Shown here: positions 1 through 6,305 of the stretch, in pieces | How positions within the stretch are numbered: the stretch's first letter is position 1 | Layout of the letters: every line of letters begins with the position of its first letter | Assembly (NCBI GenBank): GCA_003265885.1 | Contig: QFBQ01000043.1 | Location: 1 to 10,239, forward strand | Reading direction: 5' to 3' | Length of the DNA stretch: 10,239 nucleotides | DNA from: Candidatus Marinamargulisbacteria bacterium SCGC AG-343-D04 | GTDB lineage: Bacteria; Margulisbacteria; Marinamargulisbacteria; GCA-2716485; GCA-002719695 | Program-made: the position numbers and the translations under genes | Notes under the pieces: generated by a model | Seen by the model: only the letters and a program-made list of their open reading frames with translations | Database searches by the model: none | What the model was told of the DNA's origin: nothing

Positions 1-221
1 GGATTATAGGAATGGATTCAAACAGCGGAACCGCTCTTTCTGAGTTTTCTCCACCATTTCCTGTTGTCGTCGTATTAGGAAACGAGCATAAAGGACTCTC
101 TAACATTGTCTCTAAGTCTCTTCATACCTCTATCAATATTCCAATGAAAGGGCATATTGATTCTTTAAACGTATCTGTTTCAGCAGGAATTATGTTGCAT
201 CATTTAACGCATCTGCTATAG
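1..221 (+). CDS. SpoU/TrmH-family rRNA 2'-O-methyltransferase, C-terminal end (RlmB-like), partial
   Basis: This is the last 72 or so residues of an RNA ribose 2'-O-methyltransferase of the SPOUT superfamily; the gene enters from the left edge and the first complete codon is at position 3. The visible part carries the two C-terminal SpoU signatures that form the trefoil-knot S-adenosylmethionine site: VVVVLGNEHKGLS (Asn-Glu...Gly, motif 2) and IPMKGHIDSLNVSVSAGIML (Ser-Leu-Asn-Val-Ser, motif 3). The Ile-Ile-Gly lead-in followed by a short acidic/serine stretch resembles RlmB, which methylates G2251 in the 23S rRNA P-loop, but TrmH-like or other SpoU enzymes share these motifs. Family is secure; the exact substrate is not. 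The ATG at 12 is internal. The stop is 29 bp before the histidine kinase start, so the two may be co-transcribed. Confidence 0.9.
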   Translation, partial: IIGMDSNSGTALSEFSPPFPVVVVLGNEHKGLSNIVSKSLHTSINIPMKGHIDSLNVSVSAGIMLHHLTHLL

Positions 222-250
222 TAAAGAATAAGGATTTACCGTTTATAGAT

Positions 251-2269
251 ATGAAAAACAATCTACAAAAGCGCATTTTGCTGCCCTTTATTATTTTTAC
301 ATTGGTATTAACAACATTGTTAATTACATGGTCTTCTATTTTTATATCTAAAATTTTCACAGAAAAAGAAAGCGAAAATTTTGCATTAAATCTACAGTAT
401 ATCGATAAACATTTTGCAGAAATCATTCATTCTAGCACGGTCTATCTCGATGCTATTAAAACAGAAAAGGACCTTCAAAAACAGCGTCGCTATTTATCTA
501 AATCATTGTCTATTTCAGATTTTACAGTTAATTACGACACATCCATCATCAATCAACTATCCAACAAGAGTATAAGCATCATACCAAAAAACACTAAAAA
601 TTCTCCTCAACTTTTATTGAGCCGCGCTTTAAATCAACAAAAACCTGCTTCCATCCACTATAATTTAAGCAAAGAACTTTCAAAAATGGAGTTAGATCCT
701 CTTTTCAAATACGGACTTATATTTTTTAACGATAAAAAAAATACACATCAAAACAATCCTCTCATCATCTTAACTAAACAGACAGAAAAAGAAACACTTA
801 GTCCAAGCATTAGAAAAGCATTCTTAAACGCACATCAAAACAACACATTTACACATAACCTCATCATCAAAAAACCTTTAAAACTATCGTTTAAACAATC
901 CAATCAGAACCCCCATTTATATTATTTTATAGCAACATCGTCATCTGCCTATATTGCGACTTTCATTAAAATTATTTTAGGAGTCATCAGCGTTGTAACT
1001 GTCTTTACAAGTTTATTGTTTTTTATTTACAACCTTATCATCAAAAAAATGACGACATCTATTGATATCATGCGTACCGTCTCAAAAAAAGTAGCACAAG
1101 GTGATTTCACACAAAAAGTATTTATTGAGTCCAACGATGAAATCAGCGAACTTGCCACGTCATTTAACCAAATGGTTGAAAAACTAAAGAAGTCATCAGA
1201 CATCCTCCTACATCAAAAAGAGCAATCTGAAGCTATTATTGCATGCTTACCCGACGGCATAATCGTTACAGATTTAAGCAACACTATTATTTTGGCCAAC
1301 ACACAAGCCGAAAACATTTTTGATTTCACCATAAAAGAAAAAATAAATACTCCATTAGAGACCTTCATTACCAACAAAACATTTAAAGAGCATTTAATTA
1401 GCGTTAAAACAAACACGGTCTACACATCAGAATTTAGTCATACAACAGACAAAATGCAGAAAACATTTCTGATGACCTCAACCGTAGTAAAAAACATTAG
1501 AAAAAAACCTATTGGCATTGTGTATTTAATTCGAGATATTACCCATGAAAAACAAATTGAAGAATTACGTGAAGGGTTTTTAAGAACCGTTTCTCATGAG
1601 CTGAGAACACCTTTAACCTCCGTTATAGGATTTATAGAACTCGTCACACATACGGGAAAAGATACACTCACTGAAGAGCAACACTCTTGTTTATCAACAG
1701 CATTAAAGGAAGCCAGCACATTAAAAGTACTCATCAATGATTTATTAGAGTTATCACAAATACAAGCCAACAAAACAAAACTCGCCTATAAAAAAATATC
1801 TATTCATGAATTTATCAACACCATTACACATTCCTTAACTCCTTTAACAAAAGGGAAAGACTTAACATTAAACAACAACGTAACAGATCAAACATTGTAT
1901 ATAGACGCAGATGAAGCAAAGTTACGACGAGTATTTGTCAATTTAATATCTAACAGTATCAAATTTACAGAAAAGGGCTTTATAAACGTCTCCTGCAAAG
2001 AGTTACCGGATGCCATAGAATTTTCAGTGCAAGACAGTGGCATAGGCCTTAAAGAAAGTGAAAAAGACGTGATCTTTGAGAAATTCAGACAAATCGATTA
2101 TTCGTCTACCAGAGAGTATGATGGCATAGGATTAGGCTTATCCATCGTAAAAGAATTAGTAGAGCTTCACAACGGAAATATTAGAGTAGAAAGTACTTTA
2201 AAAAAAGGATCCACTTTCATCTTTACAATCGAGAAAAAAAGAAGTTTGACAGCAGCCCCTGTGAGTTAG
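251..2269 (+). CDS. membrane sensor histidine kinase (sensor-HAMP-PAS-HisKA-HATPase)
   Basis: A 672-aa hybrid-less sensor kinase that should autophosphorylate on histidine and pass the phosphate to a response regulator. In order: transmembrane helix at about 9-33; an extracytoplasmic sensor of about 200 residues (34-232), rich in Lys/Asn/Ser and not recognised; second transmembrane helix at about 233-262; HAMP linker at about 263-318; PAS domain at about 323-432 (AIIACLPDGIIVTD start, GIVYLIRDITHEK end); HisKA with phospho-acceptor His449 in the H-box RTVSHELRTPLTS; and HATPase_c with N-box NLISNSIKF (Asn564, Asn568), G1 DSGIGL (Asp595), F-box FEKF (609-612) and G2 GIGLGLS (625-631). All catalytic motifs are intact. 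The architecture resembles PhoR/WalK-type kinases, but the ligand is unknown and no response regulator gene is in the window. The ATG at 251 gives a normal membrane-anchor N-terminus; a weak AGGA lies about 15 nt upstream. Confidence 0.95.
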   Translation: MKNNLQKRILLPFIIFTLVLTTLLITWSSIFISKIFTEKESENFALNLQYIDKHFAEIIHSSTVYLDAIKTEKDLQKQRRYLSKSLSISDFTVNYDTSIINQLSNKSISIIPKNTKNSPQLLLSRALNQQKPASIHYNLSKELSKMELDPLFKYGLIFFNDKKNTHQNNPLIILTKQTEKETLSPSIRKAFLNAHQNNTFTHNLIIKKPLKLSFKQSNQNPHLYYFIATSSSAYIATFIKIILGVISVVTVFTSLLFFIYNLIIKKMTTSIDIMRTVSKKVAQGDFTQKVFIESNDEISELATSFNQMVEKLKKSSDILLHQKEQSEAIIACLPDGIIVTDLSNTIILANTQAENIFDFTIKEKINTPLETFITNKTFKEHLISVKTNTVYTSEFSHTTDKMQKTFLMTSTVVKNIRKKPIGIVYLIRDITHEKQIEELREGFLRTVSHELRTPLTSVIGFIELVTHTGKDTLTEEQHSCLSTALKEASTLKVLINDLLELSQIQANKTKLAYKKISIHEFINTITHSLTPLTKGKDLTLNNNVTDQTLYIDADEAKLRRVFVNLISNSIKFTEKGFINVSCKELPDAIEFSVQDSGIGLKESEKDVIFEKFRQIDYSSTREYDGIGLGLSIVKELVELHNGNIRVESTLKKGSTFIFTIEKKRSLTAAPVS

Positions 2270-2275
2270 TATTCT
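2246..2275 (+). promoter_or_regulatory. candidate sigma70-type promoter for tRNA-Tyr
   Basis: A perfect TTGACA (2246-2251) is followed, after an 18-nt spacer, by TATTCT (2270-2275, four of six consensus bases). The box lies in the last codons of the kinase gene and the -10 straddles its end. Transcription would start near 2282, leaving a 5' leader of about 36 nt before the mature tRNA. A TATAAA at about 2287 is an alternative -10 without a good -35. Based on sequence match only. Confidence 0.4.
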
Positions 2276-2317
2276 TATACCTCCAATATAAAAGACCATC
2301 CTATTGGACACAGATAT

Positions 2318-2404
2318 GGAGGGATGGCGGAGTGGTCAATCGCAGCAGACTGTAAATCTGCCGAGCTTAGCTCTACGTTGGTTCAAATCCAGCTCCCTCC
2401 ACCA
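2318..2404 (+). tRNA. tRNA-Tyr (anticodon GTA), CCA encoded
   Basis: The sequence folds as a class II tRNA. The acceptor stem GGAGGGA (2318-2324) pairs with TCCCTCC (2394-2400), followed by discriminator A2401 and an encoded CCA at 2402-2404. The anticodon stem GCAGA/TCTGC (2345-2349/2357-2361) carries loop CTGTAAA with GTA at 2352-2354. A long variable arm (about 2362-2376) is typical of bacterial tRNA-Tyr. The T-arm is GTTGG (2377-2381), TTCAAAT loop, CCAGC (2389-2393). It stands alone rather than in a tRNA cluster, and a degraded copy of its 3' half lies about 700 bp downstream. Confidence 0.96.
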
Positions 2405-2475
2405 CAATATCACCAAACATCATCATAATAATCCTATTATTCATTCACAAAAAAAAATGATATCCTAAAAATAGA

Positions 2476-3024
2476 ATGATCAAAAAAACAATCAACGTTT
2501 TATGTCTTCTTATCCTGCTTTCTCATGGAGCCATAGCCTCTACGCAAAGCATGGGTAACATTGAAAAAGAAGTGATTCAATACACTACCAAAGATGCCTT
2601 AAATTATGACAATATCCAAACGTTATCGTTAGTTAAATCTGCGTGCTACATTACCCTTGCGTTATTTAATAAATCAATCAGCGGGTTTGAAGTAACCTTT
2701 ATTAGTTTAAACTTATACCGGGCTGTAAAAAAGCCTGGATATAATTCCGAACTACACTCCATTAACACGAATAACTACAGCACTACAATTCCTAGATTAC
2801 AACATAAATTAGAAAAAAAAAGAAAACTAAAAGGCTGGGTTAATACACTGAGTGGTTTTTGGCTGGGATATTTAGTCGCAAGTAAACAAATAGATGAAAA
2901 AAACGAATCCATTTTATCTCAGGTAAGTAGCGACTTAATTTCATCAGGAGTTATTCATTTTGTACATAAAACGCCTGATGAAAAATTTCTAGATCAATTA
3001 AATCTAAATCTGCAACATAATTAG
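2476..3024 (+). CDS. hypothetical secreted or envelope protein
   Basis: I do not recognise this 182-aa protein. The N-terminus is a classic Sec signal peptide: basic MIKK, a hydrophobic core (about 6-16), then a GAIA|S site predicting cleavage after Ala21. The mature part has a moderately hydrophobic stretch at about 48-82, a strongly basic patch KLEKKRKLKG (111-120), and another semi-hydrophobic stretch at about 120-136 (LSGFWLGYLV). It could be periplasmic, outer-membrane associated, or weakly membrane-inserted. It has a single Cys in the mature region and no lipobox. No good Shine-Dalgarno is visible before the ATG. It is the only gene between intact tRNA-Tyr and the tRNA-Tyr relic, so it may be cargo of an integrated element. 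Coding status is supported by the signal peptide and the uninterrupted frame, not by homology. Confidence 0.65.
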   Translation: MIKKTINVLCLLILLSHGAIASTQSMGNIEKEVIQYTTKDALNYDNIQTLSLVKSACYITLALFNKSISGFEVTFISLNLYRAVKKPGYNSELHSINTNNYSTTIPRLQHKLEKKRKLKGWVNTLSGFWLGYLVASKQIDEKNESILSQVSSDLISSGVIHFVHKTPDEKFLDQLNLNLQHN

Positions 3025-3041
3025 TGTTTACATTCTTCAAA

Positions 3042-3095
3042 AACAAACTGTAACTCTGAAAGCTTAGCTCTATGTTAGGTCAAATACAGCTCATC
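3042..3095 (+). repeat. decayed direct copy of the tRNA-Tyr 3' half (att-like relic)
   Basis: This segment aligns with the anticodon arm, variable arm and T-arm of tRNA-Tyr (about 2344-2396) in the same orientation. Exact blocks include AGCTTAGCTCTA (3061-3072 against 2364-2375), ACTGTAA (3047-3053 against 2349-2355), TCAAAT and CAGCTC. Scattered substitutions and one small length difference (CCG versus AA before the variable arm) break the T-stem and anticodon-stem pairing. It therefore cannot be a working tRNA, and no 5' acceptor half is recognisable. The layout fits the displaced 3' tRNA fragment left at the far end of a tRNA-targeted integration, or a decayed duplication. Confidence 0.75.
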
Positions 3096-3141
3096 TCACA
3101 TCATTCCCACATAATTTTTTTAAATCATCTGTAGTTAATGT

Positions 3142-3611
3142 TCATCCAGATGTATACTCAGAATCCGCTTTTAGTTCAGCTAAGGGCAATTCAGAGTATT
3201 GCCATTCATTATCAGTTCCCTTAAAAATAGTATAAGAGGTCTGTGCCCCACTTACTCTCACACCCCCCTTTAACGTAAGTTGAATTCCCACTTCGTAAGT
3301 AACAAATTCTTGAGACTCTGCTTCTTGCAACTCCTTCATTAAATCTTGAATAGCCTTGCCTGTAGGGCCTTTAGATTTAGTAGCCCAATGTCATCGGGGT
3401 TAGGGAGCTTTAGGGATTCGAGAGTTGCATGCGTAAGGGGTTTTCTAGAAGTGTTAGTATATATGGATTGTCGTTGCAACATATCAGTTTTACCCATCAC
3501 CCATGTTTGTCCTCTTGGAGTGTTGACATTAAGCAGGGTTAAAGAACCTTTAGTTTCATCTGGAAGAGTAATTTCAGTTCCGACAGGGGCGGTTTCGGGA
3601 TTTTCATTCAA
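3142..3611 (-). pseudogene. frameshifted remnant of an unrecognised gene
   Basis: Two minus-strand frames read as one broken protein. The upstream piece (3611 to 3339, about 90 codons from a TTG) contains TEITLPDETKGSLTLLNV and runs to PNPDDIG. There the natural continuation moves to the other frame as ATKSKGPTGKAIQDLMKELQ and ends at 3142 after ADSEYTSG. A single missing base near 3386-3390 restores one protein of about 155 aa. N-terminal to the TTG, the frame stays open to 3665 and encodes a hydrophobic run, FFIIFVIELYAVFFI, with no ATG/GTG start, as if a signal anchor had lost its start codon. An eight-T homopolymer (coding strand, 3621-3628) sits in this region and is another possible indel site. 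I do not recognise the family. A sequencing error instead of true decay cannot be excluded. Confidence 0.55.
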
Positions 3612-3747
3612 ATGATTAATAAAAAAAACAGCATATAATTCAATTACGAAAATTATAAAAAAGTCTTATTAATAGAGCCCACTATAAATCCCGTTGAACA
3701 GATTACACTAACTCAAAAGTCTATCTTAAACTCTCTGTTATACTTTT

Positions 3748-3786
3748 ATAAAAATAAAAAAACTATGAAGCTTACTTAATAAGCTT
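3748..3786 (-). terminator. intrinsic terminator overlapping the gyrA stop codon
   Basis: On the minus strand a perfect 7-bp inverted repeat, AAGCTTA - TTAAG loop - TAAGCTT (3786-3768), is followed by CATAG and a T-rich run (TTTTTTTATTTTTAT, to about 3748). The stem includes the last codons and the stop codon of gyrA. It is AT-rich for a terminator stem, so strength is uncertain, but its position at the end of the gyrase operon fits. Confidence 0.55.
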
Positions 3787-6294
3787 TTCCGAAGAATCCT
3801 CTTCTTCATCTTCAAATTCAACCACACTCATAGCCGTCACAAAATCTGAATCGTCACATTTCATAATCCGAACACCTTGAGCTCCACGTTTCTGTGTCGA
3901 AATCTTTCCAACAGATTGTCTACACAAGGTTCCAGACTCTGTCACAATGATAATCTCATGCTCACGTGTTGCAACCACCGCATCTTGAACTCGATCGTCT
4001 TTGATACTCTTTCTAAAGCTCAAACACTTCACTCCAACTCCCCCACGGTTTTGACATCTAAATTCAGATAAACGTATATTTTTACCATATCCATAACGTG
4101 TAATCACTAAAATTCGAGAGTCTTCATCGTCATGTTCAACAAAGTTCATGGAAATCAGCTCGTCTTCTTCACGAATCTTAATCCCACGAATCCCTCGAGA
4201 AGTACGTCCCATCCCTCTTACTTGGCTTTCTTCAAATCGAATCAACATCCCCGAAGACGTCACCAACATAATATCTTTGTCTCCATTCGTCTTTTTTACC
4301 CACTCCAGAGAATCCCCATCATCTAAATTAATAGCCGCTATTGGCTTGTTTTTAAAGTGAACAAACGCATCCAAAGACGTTTTCTTCACAACACCTTTTT
4401 TGGTCGTCATAAATAAATATTCTTTATCCGAGAACTCTTTAACATCTATAACTACTGACAGTAGCTCGTCCTCTTCAAAATGAAGAAAATGTGCCAAAGA
4501 CACGCCTTTACTCTGACGCGACGTTTCTGGAACCTGGTGCGCTTTAATCTTAAATACACGTCCTTTTGTCGAAAAACACAATAAATAATCATGCGTATTT
4601 GTAATTAACAAATGCTCTATAGAATCTTCATCTCGAGTTTTCATCGAGTTTATTCCTCGCCCACCTCTATTTTGCTTCTTAAATTGATCAAGGTTCATGC
4701 GTTTTACAAATCCATTTTTAGATATCAGAACCGCCACCTGCGTATTCGGGATTAAATCCTCCATCGACATTTCATGAACAGCTTCACCAATTACTGTACG
4801 TCTATCATCTCCATACTGCTCTTTAACTGCCAACTGTTCATCTTTAATAATAGAAAATACTCTAGATTCATTCGCCAAAATATCTTCTAAATCCGCTATC
4901 GTCGCCACGATTTCCTTATACTCCGCTTCAATTTTATCTCGCTCTAACCCCGTTAAACGCTGTAATCTCATCTCCAAAATCGACGTTGCTTGCTTTTCAG
5001 ACAAGGCATACTTCGACATCAACCCTTCTCTTGCTTCATCTGCATTCTTCGATTTCTTAATAAGTGCTATAACATCATCTATATTTTCTAAAGCAATACG
5101 TAGACCCTCTAAAATATGTAAACGATCTTTAGCCTTATTTAGGTCATACGTCGTACGCCGTACAACGACCTCTTTACGATGTAAAATATAATAAGATAAT
5201 ACTTCTTTTAAATTTAACAACTTAGGTATACGGTTAACCAAAGCCACCATATTAATACCAAAACTGTTCTGTAACTGCGTATGCTTAAACAACTGATTCA
5301 ACACCACATCCCGAGATGCATCCCGCTTTAACTCTATAAATATTCTCATTCCATTTCTATCCGACTCATCTCTTAAATCTGAAATTCCAGGAATCTTTTT
5401 ATCTTGGACCAGCTCGGCAATTTTAATAATTAAATTAGCCTTGTTAACCTGATACGGCAACTCATCAACAATAATCGCATCCCTATTCCTCTTCGTCGTC
5501 TCATAAGAAATCTTCGCTCTAATAACAACACTACCTCTACCCGTTGCGTACGCTTTTTTAATACCTTCCGTTCCACAAATAATACCCGAAGTTGGGAAAT
5601 CCGGCCCCTTTACATGCTCCATCAATCCTTCCATATCTATATCTGGATTATCAATTAAGGCACACACTCCATCTACCAACTCTACTAAATTATGTGGAGG
5701 AATATTTGTCGCCATCCCTACAGCAATCCCCGACGTCCCATTTAATAATAATCCAGGAAGCCTAGCTGGTAATACATCAGGCTCCTGCAAACTTTCATCA
5801 AAATTAGGAGAAAAATCTACAGTATTCTTTTCAATATCTTCCAACAACTGCATACTGATTTTTGACATTCTTGCCTCTGTATACCTCATCGCCGCAGCAT
5901 TATCGCCATCAACAGAACCATAGTTCCCCTGACCATCAATAAACATATACCGTAAAGAGAAATCCTGTGCCATTCTCACCAAAGAATCATATACTGCTGT
6001 ATCTCCATGCGGATGATACCGTCCCAATACATCCCCAACTATACGTGCACACTTCTTATATGCCTTATTAGACGTAAACCCTGAATTATACATAGAATAT
6101 AAAATACGTCGATGAACAGGCTTTAACCCGTCTCTCACATCTGGCAAAGCTCTTCCTACAATGACAGACATCGCATACTCAAGATACGAAGACTTCATCT
6201 CATCATTAATATCTATAGTCGAAATCCCTACCTCAGCTTGCTCTAACTCTTCACTATCAAATAATTCGTCTTGGCCTTTCGTTTCGTCTGTCAT
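3772..6294 (-). CDS. gyrA: DNA gyrase subunit A
   Basis: An 840-aa GyrA, close to the usual 820-880. With GyrB it forms the A2B2 type II topoisomerase that introduces negative supercoils. The N-terminal breakage-reunion domain starts with EMKSSYLEYAMSVIVGRALP and DGLKPVHRRILYSM. The catalytic tyrosine that attacks DNA is Tyr138 in AAAMRYTEARM. In the quinolone-binding stretch, Thr99 occupies the E. coli Ser83 position and Asp103 the Asp87 position; Thr there is natural in several genera. The isoleucine at the intercalation site is in PNFDESLQEPDVLPARLP. The C-terminal beta-pinwheel carries the GyrA box QNRGGRG (541-547), marking it as gyrase rather than topoisomerase IV ParC, with further blade repeats (QNRGG at 748-752, QKRGAQG at 801-807). 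It ends in an acidic tail (EFEDEEEDSSEK). It starts 9 nt after gyrB. Confidence 0.99.
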   Translation of the reverse strand: MTDETKGQDELFDSEELEQAEVGISTIDINDEMKSSYLEYAMSVIVGRALPDVRDGLKPVHRRILYSMYNSGFTSNKAYKKCARIVGDVLGRYHPHGDTAVYDSLVRMAQDFSLRYMFIDGQGNYGSVDGDNAAAMRYTEARMSKISMQLLEDIEKNTVDFSPNFDESLQEPDVLPARLPGLLLNGTSGIAVGMATNIPPHNLVELVDGVCALIDNPDIDMEGLMEHVKGPDFPTSGIICGTEGIKKAYATGRGSVVIRAKISYETTKRNRDAIIVDELPYQVNKANLIIKIAELVQDKKIPGISDLRDESDRNGMRIFIELKRDASRDVVLNQLFKHTQLQNSFGINMVALVNRIPKLLNLKEVLSYYILHRKEVVVRRTTYDLNKAKDRLHILEGLRIALENIDDVIALIKKSKNADEAREGLMSKYALSEKQATSILEMRLQRLTGLERDKIEAEYKEIVATIADLEDILANESRVFSIIKDEQLAVKEQYGDDRRTVIGEAVHEMSMEDLIPNTQVAVLISKNGFVKRMNLDQFKKQNRGGRGINSMKTRDEDSIEHLLITNTHDYLLCFSTKGRVFKIKAHQVPETSRQSKGVSLAHFLHFEEDELLSVVIDVKEFSDKEYLFMTTKKGVVKKTSLDAFVHFKNKPIAAINLDDGDSLEWVKKTNGDKDIMLVTSSGMLIRFEESQVRGMGRTSRGIRGIKIREEDELISMNFVEHDDEDSRILVITRYGYGKNIRLSEFRCQNRGGVGVKCLSFRKSIKDDRVQDAVVATREHEIIIVTESGTLCRQSVGKISTQKRGAQGVRIMKCDDSDFVTAMSVVEFEDEEEDSSEKLIK

Positions 6295-6298
6295 CTTT

Positions 6299-6305
6299 TC
6301 TCCCT
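6299..6305 (-). promoter_or_regulatory. gyrA ribosome-binding site overlapping the gyrB stop codon
   Basis: On the minus strand the sequence TAGGGAGAAAAGATG places AGGGAG (6305-6300) five nucleotides before the gyrA ATG, and the gyrB TAG (6306-6304) overlaps it. Ribosomes finishing GyrB would sit on the GyrA start, consistent with coupled translation in near-equal amounts. It also fixes the gyrA start. Confidence 0.75.

Noticed and set aside
2405..2475. AATAAT-CCT-ATTATT hairpin after tRNA-Tyr as a terminator.
   Set aside because: The stem is six A/T pairs only and lacks a directly following T-tract on the plus strand.
3346..3615. Plus-strand open frame of 89 codons antisense to the broken gene.
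   Set aside because: The minus-strand reading has more protein-like composition and continues across the frameshift; the plus frame has no signal of its own.
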